Source: Pavlovales sp. CCMP2436
Lineage: Eukaryota; Haptophyta; Pavlovophyceae; Pavlovales
Assembly (NCBI GenBank): GCA_026770615.1
Contig: MU631844.1
Coordinates: 57,587-71,938 of the forward strand
Direction: 5' to 3'
DNA: 14,352 nt
Program-made: the position numbers and the translations under genes
Notes under the pieces: generated by a model
Told to the model about the DNA's origin: nothing
What the model saw: only the letters and a program-made list of their open reading frames with translations
Database searches by the model: none
Part shown: positions 7,411 through 14,352 of the stretch, in pieces
Layout of the letters: each line of letters begins with the position of its first letter
How positions within the stretch are numbered: the stretch's first letter is position 1

Positions 7411-7565
7411 GGGGGGGGGGGATCCTGTGGCAATTGCTACGAGTTCATCACCAACCTCACCTCTACCACCACCATCCCTGCTGCCAGGACTAACGTCTGA
7501 CGTCAACCATTTCAGTAAGTGAACAACACCTGTTGAACCATGCTGAGCCGCTATATATATATATA
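7411..7565 (+). mobile_element. SINE-like element, copy 2, (TA)n tail
   Basis: The same unit as at 2698: G run, CCTGTGGCA, AACCTCACCTCTACCACC, CATCCCTGCTGCCAGGACT, GTTGAACCATGCTGAG. This copy ends in CTATATATATATATAT instead of an AAT-type tail. No flanking target-site duplication was found. Confidence 0.6.
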
Positions 7566-8403
7566 TTACTAGACAGGCTTGCACCTCACCAGCACACGCT
7601 CGCTGCTCTGGCCCGCGCTGCCGTCTCTCCCTTAGTCCGGCGCGGCCTCTCTGCCTCCTCGGCGCTCTTACCTAGCTCCGCCGCGCGCTAGACCCGGGGG
7701 TCCGACGCAGTGAGATGAAGGCGTGCAGACGAGACGTATAACACACTGTTCAGTAGATCGTAAACAATAGAGACAGACTCTCGAATAGTTACAGTCTAAG
7801 TTAGACAGTTACCTGGTACAGACAGAAATACTGCCCAAAGACTATGCGCGGCATAAAGTGGCGCACAAACAAAAGGGGGTGTAACATACTGCGGGCTTGT
7901 GATTGTGCACAATTGTCAAATTTCCCCCTCGACCCTCCACCCCAAGCCCGCCGAGGTTGCGAAAAAGTTATTTATAATCCTTGCACTGACCAACTAGTTC
8001 AATTAGTAGGCAGGATCTGTTGGTGTTAGCCGGTCGCTCCGTCTCTCCTCTAGTCCTTGCAGCGCTAGAGGGTGCCCGTCGTCTCGACGGGCGGCAGAAT
8101 CAAATACAGCGAGTTAGATCTTCACGAGCGATCAGTGCAAAACGATCAGCGGCGGACGGCAAACTGAGCGATCACTGAGTGGCAATCACAATTTAAACTG
8201 AGCCAGAGTTGTGGCCAGTAAGTGTGTGCGGTGCTGTGTGCTGTGGACAGGCATGTAGGCAGTATAGCTTGAGTATATGCAATAGCTAAGAGCATATACA
8301 AGAGCCATACCTCCAACAGGATCAAACTGCACTATGGGTAAAATTAGTCAGCGTCATTATGACTCAATGAAGATTCATAACTATCGAACACATGTACATG
8401 GTC
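7566..8403. other. Gene-free stretch, mixed composition
   Basis: No supported gene. A GC-rich block (7570-7730) is followed by AT-richer sequence. A 61-codon plus frame from 7844 (Cys-rich, MRGIKWRTNKRGC) shows no domain and no splice context. Two short hairpins follow one another at 8048-8092. CGTCTCTCC with TAGTCC recurs near 7620 and 8040, but no full long terminal repeat could be matched. Confidence 0.4.
8048..8092. repeat. Two consecutive perfect hairpins
   Basis: CTCTAG 8048-8053 pairs with CTAGAG 8065-8070 (11-base loop). GCCCGTCG 8074-8081 pairs with CGACGGGC 8085-8092 (3-base loop). Three bases separate the two. There is no T run after it and no known RNA family is recognised. Confidence 0.5.
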
Positions 8404-8409
8404 ATTAGT

Positions 8410-8506
8410 GATATATTTATGATAGGGATTCAAGCTGGCGTCTGACTGTTCTGAATGTTGTGCTGGTCTGAGCGCTGCGTCGCCCATTGTCTGTTGCGTG
8501 CCTTAG
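8410..8506 (-). repeat. Retroelement 3'-tail repeat, copy 3, downstream of ORF remnant
   Basis: The most complete of three copies. In the minus sense it lies about 113 bases past the stop of the retroelement-type ORF remnant, as a 3' UTR end would. It ends GAATCCCTATCA, TAAATATAT. Confidence 0.65.
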
Positions 8507-8619
8507 TCGACTGCGCTGGCCTGGGCGCCACCGCGCGTGCCGATGGATCTCCGGTAGTGTGCCCGGGCAAGGGCGTTTAGGGAGATGATTTGCTGGTTGC
8601 TCTTTGTCGTGTTCCCACG

Positions 8620-9084
8620 CTAGGCAGTGATCGGGGCCAGCGCGCTCAAGCGCGCGAGCAGCAGCTGCGCATGGCCGCGTGCCGCGATCGTACCGATCGT
8701 GTCGATGAGCTGCTTCTTGATGCGCGCGGCCGCCTCCATCGGACTCACGCTCATCAGCGCGTACATCTTGCGGCCTCCCTGCCCGCGATTTCTTTGACGA
8801 GCGAGTGTGTGTCGGCGCTGACCTCACCAAAAGCGCCGATGACGATCCCGCGGATCGGCTTGACGGTGTTGAGCTTGGCCTCGACCGGGCCGATGCTGGC
8901 GTTCGGGCCGTTTAGGTGGGGGCCGGGTAGTGCGAGGCCGAATACCCTGTCCTGGGCACGAGCTTTCCTGAGATACTCGGCCTCGAGGGGCTTTGCCCGG
9001 CGCGCGACTATATGATGATATTCCAGTGCTCACGCTTGTAATAGAAAATGTCTTGTTTGATTGATGGCCGATGGGTACGGACAG
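8620..9084 (-). pseudogene. Remnant of retroelement-type ORF, C-terminal domain, frameshifted
   Basis: The open frame on the minus strand begins after a stop near 9085 and reads DIFYYKREHWNIIIVARRAK, then PLEAEYLRKARAQD, GPVEAKLNTVKPIRGIVIGA, then FGEVSADTHSLVKEIA before TGA at 8756-8754. The next frame continues in register with MYALMSVSPMEAAARIKKQL and ends AARGHAQLLLARLSAL-APITA at TAG 8622-8620. One missing base near 8760 joins the two. The ARRA..EYL.KARA.D / GPVEA / GAFGEVS.D.H.LV / A...LLLARL pattern is one I associate with the C-terminal part of reverse-transcriptase-type ORFs repeated in algal genomes; this is recall, not a search result. The N-terminal polymerase part is absent, consistent with 5' truncation. 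Confidence 0.55.
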
Positions 9085-9458
9085 ACTATGCTGTAGTGGC
9101 AAATTGCCAAAAGTTAGATGCTTTTTCGGCATGCAACAACTAGTTACCTAGTTATATACTACACACACGGCACAAATTGATGCATTGCATTTCCGCTGGG
9201 TCCAATGATCCTCGCACCGCGACGTCTTAATAATGTAAAATAAATGTTTAAATGTAAACTATGATTATTTATCTAGAAATTACGCCGCGGAGAAGGGGGG
9301 CGAGGCGGTGTGCTCACGGGTTGGGGAAACAAATGGGCGAGAGCACGAGACTGTGAGGCGGCGCAGACTAAGGCGCAGGTGCAGCTGTTCGTTTCAGCAC
9401 TGCTCGTTCAGCTGCGGAGCCGCTGCGTGGCGATCACTCCTGGCGAGGTGCAGCGTGG
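9085..9458. other. Intergenic, no gene seen
   Basis: AT-rich from 9085 to 9280, then GC-rich. This includes the 3' flank of the phosphatase gene. Plus-strand frames from about 9308 oppose the minus-strand exon and show no domain. Confidence 0.4.
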
Positions 9459-9906
9459 TCATCTACGCACTTCTCTCGCGAATAGCCGCAGGCTCCTCTC
9501 ACCGTGCCCGCGCGAGAGGCCAGCAAGCGCGACGAATGCGATCATTCCCACGCTGACCATCAGTCTGCGCAGGGTGGGCATCGTACCCGCCGAGACCCCC
9601 GAGGTGACCCCCGAGACGAAGGACGGGAGCTGACCGCCCGCCCTAGAGGAGGCGCGTGACCTGGCCGCGTCGCGCGCGTCGTGCGATTCGAGCTGGCTTG
9701 TCGCGCCGAGTTTCACGACCTCGACGAAGCCGAGTCCGCCTCCCGGCGCGCCCTCGTTCCGCCTCTCGCTCAGGATGGCTGCGCGCTTGCCGTGCACGGA
9801 GCCAATGGCGCCGACTGTGGCGCAGAGGGTGAGCCCGTAGTAGTTTGTGATGATCCCGGTGGCGGTGCGCACCTGCACCACCTCGGAGGAGGCACGCTGC
9901 ACGGCC
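9459..9906 (-). CDS. Probable 3' exon of the phosphatase gene, with hydrophobic C-terminus
   Basis: The frame lies immediately downstream of the histidine phosphatase frame and in the same reading phase, with strong G/C third positions. It reads VQVRTATGIITNYYGLTLCA, then GAIGSVHGKRAAILSERR, and near its end TLRRLMVSVGMIAFVALAGL, a likely tail-anchor membrane segment. The first ATG is far inside, so it is better explained as an exon than a separate gene. A C-rich tract followed by CACAAAAG at 9912-9907 is a good acceptor (phase 2). Matching phase-2 donors are GT at 10020-10019 (after the Trp codon start, poor consensus) or 9957-9956 (very short intron). If spliced, the phosphatase would be membrane-anchored at its C-terminus. 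No known domain seen. Confidence 0.4.
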
Positions 9907-9938
9907 CTTTTGTGTGTGATGGGGGGGGGAGGGGTAAG

Positions 9939-10646
9939 TTAAGTGTGGCGTGCGCACGGATGGGTCGGGGCGGCTTTACAGGGGGATTTACAGAGTTGAC
10001 GCAGAGGGCAGGGCGCGGACCAGCCGGATGCGTCAAGCGTCGCCTCGAGCGCCTCGCAGTTGCCCAGCTCCATCTCCACGCCGGCAAGGTGCGCAAAGAC
10101 CCCGTGGTGCGAGACTAGAGCGATCGATCGTTCCGGCCTGCTCAGCAGCCAAGCGGAGAGACGCTCGAGCCGTTGCCGCAGCGCGTCGCAGCCGGCCTCG
10201 TGGCGCACGCGGGCTAGCACATCGTAAGGCGCGGGCTTGTCGTACCACCGCGCGCCACAAAGCCCGAGGTCAAAATCGGCAAACTCGGGCATAAGTGCTT
10301 CGGAGCCCGTGTCGGAATCGACTTCGGAACCCGTGTCGGACGGGTGCACGCCTGTCTCCTGCGCGTCCGGGTGGGCAATGAAGGACGGGCGCGGAAGCTG
10401 ATCGCCAAAGGCAAGTATGGCCGTCTCCAGCGTCCGCCTCAGTGGGCTCGCAACGACGAGCTCCACGGCTCGGCCCAGCAGCACCGGCGCCGACGCGCGC
10501 ACGCTGCCCGCCTGCTCGCGCCCGTCGCGCGTGAGGCGCGGGTCGCGCAGCTGCAGGTTCCCCGTGACGTTGTGCGCAGCCATGCCATGGCGGACCAGGT
10601 AGACGGTCTTGTAGGGCTCCAGCGGCGGCCGCCGCTTGCACGACAT
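9939..10646 (-). CDS. Histidine phosphatase, phosphoglycerate-mutase-like
   Basis: The frame encodes 235 aa from the ATG at 10646 (MSCKRRPPLEPYKTVYLVRH), chosen because upstream frame has no ATG and a purine sits at -3. Visible family marks: VYLVRHG with the phospho-accepting His (about residues 16-22); the following AAHNV; LTRDGREQA; VVASPLRRTLETA; a DTGSE region then PEFADFDL; and LVSHHGVF with the second catalytic His. The order and the HNV after RHG fit the plant and fungal PGM-like branch more than glycolytic mutase, so the substrate is unknown. The segment SDTGSEVD-SDTGSE is a small internal duplication. Past the Trp codon at 10022-10020 the reading (APCPLRQLCKSP) looks non-coding, so the true gene may splice to 9906-9459 rather than stop at 9939. 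Confidence 0.85.
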   Translation of the reverse strand: MSCKRRPPLEPYKTVYLVRHGMAAHNVTGNLQLRDPRLTRDGREQAGSVRASAPVLLGRAVELVVASPLRRTLETAILAFGDQLPRPSFIAHPDAQETGVHPSDTGSEVDSDTGSEALMPEFADFDLGLCGARWYDKPAPYDVLARVRHEAGCDALRQRLERLSAWLLSRPERSIALVSHHGVFAHLAGVEMELGNCEALEATLDASGWSAPCPLRQLCKSPCKAAPTHPCARHT

Positions 10647-10929
10647 TTCTTGGGCTCTAGCTCCAGCCGAGAGCCTGCTTCCACTGAGAACAGCAGGAGC
10701 GAGCTGCAGCCCCCCGCTGCGCAGCCAGCGGCGCTGCCTGCGCGCTACACCGGCCTCGCTCTTGAGGCGTGTGTGCTGCGCAGTGTCCAAGAACAGGAGG
10801 GTCCGATCTGTCCGCAAGAAGGCCGAGTAGTAGCGCCACGCGACAGCCCAAACTTGGCCAGCTTGGAGGCTGACGCGCGTTTTTTTAATTGGGGGGGGAG
10901 TGGGGGGGGGTATTAATATTAACCCCCAA
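10647..10929. other. Promoter side of phosphatase gene and G-rich spacer
   Basis: The minus-strand frame stays open upstream to about 10817 but without ATG, so this is probably 5' UTR. Bases 10878-10910 hold two G runs (8 and 10) followed by TATTAATATTAACCCCC. No gene here. Confidence 0.4.
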
Positions 10930-11000
10930 CTTCGGCTTCCGTAATGCGAGATAGTCTAATTCGGCTCCCGTAATGCGAGCCCGTCTACTTCCGAGCCCGT
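10930..11000 (+). repeat. Left arm of inverted repeat, with internal direct repeat
   Basis: Bases 10962-11000 (starting CGGCTCCCGTAATGCGAGCC) are the exact reverse complement of 11173-11211. The word TTCGGCT-CCGTAATGCGAG occurs first at 10931-10950 and again at 10960-10979. Probably terminal or subterminal repeats of the adjoining Mutator-like element. Confidence 0.65.
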
Positions 11001-11035
11001 CTCGGAATACGGGCTCGAGACGGGCTCGAGACAGT

Positions 11036-11172
11036 TAAATTCGGAGTCCGTCTCCGTGCCAGCGTGTTAGCGAGTCCTTCGCAGGCCTCGCACTTGGCAG
11101 CGCTGCACCCGCACTTGGCAGAGCGCTGCGCAGAGCGAGCGCAACGCGATGTTCGCGTACTTGGGCCTCGGC
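11036..11172 (+). repeat. Duplicate of transposase promoter and start codon region
   Basis: Bases 11121-11154 are identical to 11321-11354 (exactly 200 bases apart), covering GAGCGCTGCGCAGAGCGAGC, GCAACGCG and the ATG with TTC. Similarity extends upstream to about 11036. From the duplicate ATG at 11149 a 30-codon frame reads MFAYLGLGTGSEVDGLALRE and stops at 11241, so only the first residues resemble the real N-terminus. Confidence 0.65.
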
Positions 11173-11211
11173 ACGGGCTCGGAAGTAGACGGGCTCGCAT
11201 TACGGGAGCCG
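11173..11211 (-). repeat. Right arm of perfect 39 bp inverted repeat
   Basis: The exact reverse complement of 10962-11000. It lies between the duplicate and the real transposase start and forms part of the duplicate's short reading frame. Confidence 0.7.
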
Positions 11212-11348
11212 TGGTCTAATTCGGAGACAGTCTCGGAATAGCGAGCGAGACGGTCTAATTCGAGACCGTCTCGCGCTCAGCGTGGTACTCGGAGACCTTT
11301 CGCAGAGCTCGCACTGCGCAGAGCGCTGCGCAGAGCGAGCGCAACGCG

Positions 11349-13802
11349 ATGTTCTCGCTCTTTGGCCTCGGCAGGAGCGCGGGCCGGAGCGCGCTGGCGG
11401 CGCCGGCGGCGTCACCGCTGCCGGCTTCGCCCTCGCCGCTCTCGCCGCTCCGCTCGCCGCGCCGCCCGTCGCTGTCGCGCGTGCCTTCGCCGGCGGCGTC
11501 GCCGCGCCGCTCGTCGCTCGCTCCGTCGCCGCACAGCTCGCCAGCGGCGTCGCCGCACAGCTTGCCGCGCCGGGACACGCTTCGCCTCCCTCGGCGGGCG
11601 GGTCGCCCGTACCGTCGCCGCTCCGCTCGTCGCTCGCGCCGGCTCCGCAGCGCACGACGCCGGCTCCGGCTGCTGCTCCGGCTGCTGCTCCGGATGAGGC
11701 GCCCGCGGATGTGCGCCGCTCGTTCGAGGTGGTCAACGCGCAGTTCTGCAAGGTGGTCGATCGCCCCGACGACTTGCCGGTGGGTCCGTGGGAGTCGTTC
11801 GATCATGCACGAGCTGCGCTGCAACAGTGGGCGGCGAGCAAGGGCTTCAAGCTCGTCAAGTGCGCCGAGCTCAATATGCCCACGACCAAGGCCGGCCGCA
11901 AGGTCTACCTCTACTGCCAGTTCAGCAAGGCGACGAGCTCGACGTCGACCGGCAAGCGGAAATCCTCGTGCATGAGCGAGCATGGGTTGAAGTGCAGCTT
12001 CCGGTTCCACCTCGAGGACACCAAGCAGGGCTGGACGGTGCTCGGAATGAACGGCACGCACTCGCAGCACGCGTTTGACATGACGCTCGCCGCCATCAAC
12101 AACCACGACGGGATTGCCCTGCCCATGGGTGTCAAGATCCCGCCTCAGCTCCAAGAAATCGCGCAGATCAACCGGCGCGCCGGCCTTTCCGCGGCCGTAA
12201 TCGACCGGGTGCTGAAAAGCGAGGCTAACAAGCAGGGCCTCCCGATGACGTGGACGCTAGACGGCAAGTGCGCACAACGCCTACCCCAACCCTCGAACCC
12301 CAACACCAACCCCGACCCCCTGCCCTCACCCTCACCCTCGCCCCCACACTCACCCCTACCCTTTCCCTTAACCTATAGATGTGTATAACGCATTCTGCCG
12401 TGACGGGGTCGAGGCCAGCGAGTTCGACGCGGACAAGTTCGTGGCCGAGCTCAAGAAGCGCGAGGTCGAGCTGGGCCTCCCGTACGAGGTGACTCCCCCC
12501 CCCTTCCTTATAATTATAATGATTATAATGATGATGATAATTATTATAATTATTATTATCATCCTCATCATTCTCATCATTCTCATAGGTGAAGCACAGC
12601 ATGGAGGGAGAGCTCGATTCTGTGTTTTGTGTCAACAAGAACGGCCTCAAAAACTGGAGCTCGCTGCGCGAGGCGAAGTGCGTGCTCTACGACACCAAGC
12701 ATGGGACCAACAAGTACAAGCTCAAGCTCGGCTGCTGGACGACGATCGACTGCAACGGCGACACGCAGATCATCTCCTTCTCTCTGGTAATTTATTTATT
12801 TATTTATAATATTTAGACTTGGGCTCACCCCCCCCCCCTCTACCCCCCTCTCCTTGTAATAATAATGATGATGATGATAACGATTATGCTAATGATTATG
12901 ATTATGATAATAATAATAATAATAATATTTACTATAATTTCTATAATTACTATAATTATTGCAATTAATATTCTCATTATCATTCTATAATTATCATCGA
13001 AAATATAATTATCATAGGTCCCGCCAGGTGAGCCGAAGGAGGCCTTCATTTGGGCTTTCGCGCAGTTCAAAAAGCACCTCGGGGCGCCAACGGTCATCTT
13101 CACAGATGGCGACCCGGGCATGCACAGCGCGATCGCGCTGGTCTTCGGCGATGGCACCGTGCACCTCTTCTGCCTCTACCACATTTACACCAACCTCTTC
13201 AAGCACATGAGCAAGCTCTTTGGCGCGGACCGCACGGCGTGGCACGCCTTCGTCAACAGATTCTGGCGCATCGCCAAGCTGTCGGACAGCAGCACCCGCG
13301 CGAACTTCGGTAAGCGCAGCCGCGCGAGCTGCACCCCGCCGTGCACGCCCCGCTCCTCCGCGCGCACACGCCGCCAGCTCATGCCCCCCCACCCCCCTCC
13401 ACACAGCAAAGGAGTGGGCCGAGCTCACCACGCTCGCGCAGGCGTCCACGTGCTGCGACGATAAGACGCGCAAGCTCACCTTCGACGTGCACTGGACACA
13501 GCGCGCTGAGGCGATTCATAGCGCGCTCTGCAACATCATCAGCGCCTCGGACAAGCTAGCCAAGCTGCTCGAGAAACTCTCTGAGTTCGAGATGAACCGC
13601 TTCATGCGAAAGTTTATTGCGGCGCACCGCCGCATTCTCGTGCAGGTGAGAGCTGCACCGCCCCGCGCCCACCCCTGCCATCGCGCACACGCTGACCTGC
13701 ACTCAAACTCTCTGCCCCGCACCTCCCACGTAGGACGCCCGCGCCTGCGGCGACAGCTCACCCGTGTTGCGCGACCAACTCGCAAAGATCCTCGTACCCG
13801 AG
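11349..13802 (+). CDS. Mutator-like (MULE) transposase with FAR1 zinc finger, at least six exons
   Basis: Exons are 11349-12263, 12379-12488, 12589-12786, 13018-13309, 13407-13645 and 13734-13802, all phase-consistent. The N-terminus from ATG 11349 (MFSLFGLGRSAGRS) is Ser/Pro/Arg-rich. It must shift frame near 11570-11600, one missing base, to reach the FAR1/WRKY-GCM1-type domain (WESFDHARAALQQWAASKGF, Cys residues near 11915, 11969 and 11995, GTHSQH near 12058). The DDE catalytic residues are Asp in VLYDTKHGTNKY (12691), Asp in IFTDGDPGMHSAI (13105) and Glu in QRAEAIHS (13508), with the CLYH motif between the last two. The enzyme would cut and insert its own element's ends. No SWIM zinc finger is visible; the C-terminus either ends at a small exon (13968-13997) or lies outside. 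A domesticated FAR1-like regulator is the alternative. Confidence 0.85.
12264..12378 (+). other. Transposase intron 1, GC-AG type, C-rich
   Basis: The donor is GCAAGT, the standard form of GC-type donors, and the acceptor CTATAG. Phase 1 gives GAT across the join (TLD-D-VYNAF). No GT donor nearby keeps the frame. The interior is CCC-AACCC/CCTCACC-like pyrimidine repeat. Confidence 0.7.
12489..12588 (+). other. Transposase intron 2, C tract then AT trinucleotides
   Basis: Donor GTGACT, acceptor CTCATAG, phase 0. The interior is a C run, then CTTATAATTATAATG and ATG/ATT repeats. The layout is shared with intron 3. Confidence 0.82.
12787..13017 (+). other. Transposase intron 3, C tract then AT trinucleotides
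   Basis: Donor GTAATT, acceptor ATCATAG, phase 0. It contains two C runs, then CTTGTAATAATAATG, (ATG)n and (AAT)n. It is longer than intron 2 but built the same way. Confidence 0.82.
13310..13406 (+). other. Transposase intron 4, GC-rich (GT-AG)
   Basis: Donor GTAAGC, acceptor CACACAG, phase 1. GC-rich with a C-rich tract before the acceptor, unlike introns 2 and 3. Confidence 0.82.
13646..13733 (+). other. Transposase intron 5 (GT-AG)
   Basis: Donor GTGAGA, acceptor CCACGTAG, phase 0, joining RRILVQ to DARACGDSS. C-rich throughout. Confidence 0.75.
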
Positions 13803-13841
13803 GTGCGCGCTAGCCTTTTAGATATAATATATATATCATAT

Positions 13842-13876
<35 letters not shown>

Positions 13877-13967
13877 CATAGACGTACTCGTACTCATAAT
13901 TTAAGTCTTATTTTCAGAAATAATAAAAGCTTTGTTATTATAATAACAAAAAAAAACATTTCCTCAG
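13803..13967 (+). other. Putative transposase intron 6 with (TA)n and (GA)n runs
   Basis: Donor GTGCGC at 13803; a good acceptor TTTCCTCAG ends at 13967. It contains a TA-rich run (13825-13845) and a (GA)n run (about 13850-13875). If the next exon is 13968-13997 it adds APIIIKSYC and stops, which is short; the real acceptor could be beyond the window. Confidence 0.4.
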
Positions 13968-14352
13968 GCCCCGATCATCATAAAATCCTATTGTTAATAG
14001 TTAATTACCCGTGCTATTGTTAATAACAAAAATTAATAACAATAATTGCAATGATAGCAATAATCATAATAATAATGGTAGTGATAGTATTAGTATTAGT
14101 AATATTAATACGAGGAATAGGTATAGTTATTATCATTGGAATTGGAAGAATAAGAATATAATATAATATTATAATAGAATATAATAGAATAAAAATGATA
14201 ATGGTAATAGTAATAGAGTAATATTGCTACCAATACCACAATATATCTCCCAATCTTCCATATTGAGAATTATATTGTATTGAGAATAATATTGTTATTA
14301 TTGCTCATAATAATCGTAAAAAACAAAAAAACAAAAAAAACTTTATTCTATA
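13968..14352. repeat. AT-rich simple-sequence tract
   Basis: Apart from the possible last exon (13968-13997), this is AAT/ATA/ATT-type degenerate trinucleotide sequence with repeated TATTGTTAATA words (about 13990 and 14021). No gene seen. Confidence 0.55.

Noticed and set aside
7844..8029. 61-codon Cys-containing plus-strand frame
   Set aside because: No domain, no splice context, and ordinary for a random frame in this composition.
7566..8270. Possible long terminal repeat, from a shared CGTCTCTCC-TAGTCC word
   Set aside because: The similarity covers only about 25 bases, with no TG..CA ends, primer site or polyprotein.
10302..10340. Similarity of the SDTGSE-coding repeat in the phosphatase to GAGCCCGT-TCGGAAT words near 10990
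   Set aside because: Only about 16 bases match in a low-complexity GC-rich context, and a DTG motif at this point is expected in the family.
12368..12586. Minus-strand poly-Ile frame
   Set aside because: It is the complement of the AT-rich microsatellite inside transposase intron 2.
1..14352. CRISPR arrays, rRNA, tRNA genes
   Set aside because: No regularly spaced short repeats and no convincing tRNA cloverleaf or rRNA core sequence was recognised by eye.

Overview
The window looks like nuclear DNA of a GC-rich, intron-bearing eukaryote, most likely a microalga (haptophyte or stramenopile type; the lineage cannot be fixed from the sequence alone). The reasons are GC-rich coding blocks cut by short introns with GT-AG ends and one GC-AG intron, AT-rich spacers, many repeats, and protein families (DGAT2, TEX264-like, FAR1/MULE) that belong to eukaryotes. 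No bacterial operons, CRISPR array or rRNA are visible, and I found no convincing tRNA.

Left part (1-3548): a head-to-head gene pair. On the minus strand is a TEX264-like, ER-anchored GyrI-fold protein (1371-648), broken by one missing base in a C run. On the plus strand is a complete four-exon type 2 diacylglycerol acyltransferase (1861-3548, 336 aa). The shared promoter and both gene starts have been tandemly duplicated. The second DGAT2 intron carries a SINE-like insertion whose target-site duplication copied the 3' splice site and the start of the PGG motif.

Middle part (3549-9300): mostly repeats. There are three copies of a 3'-anchored retroelement tail, two adjoining inverted-repeat elements, a second SINE-like copy, a 191-196 bp tandem duplication, a 54 bp minisatellite, a possible RGG-rich exon, and a frameshifted remnant of a retroelement-type ORF (9084-8620, minus).

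Right part: a minus-strand histidine phosphatase of the phosphoglycerate-mutase-like family (10646-9939) with a probable further 3' exon (9906-9459). Next come a perfect 39 bp inverted repeat and a duplicated start region (10930-11375), and then a multi-exon Mutator-like (MULE) transposase with FAR1 zinc finger and DDE residues (11349 to about 13802 or 13997, plus). Its introns are C-rich or built of AT-rich trinucleotide runs. The last 350 bases are AT-rich simple sequence.

The three frame breaks (TEX264-like, retroelement remnant, transposase N-terminus) can each be explained by one missing base, so base-level assembly errors should be considered before calling any of them a pseudogene. I do not see a clearly new molecular system. 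The most unusual features are the duplicated gene starts and the transposon-made splice acceptor.
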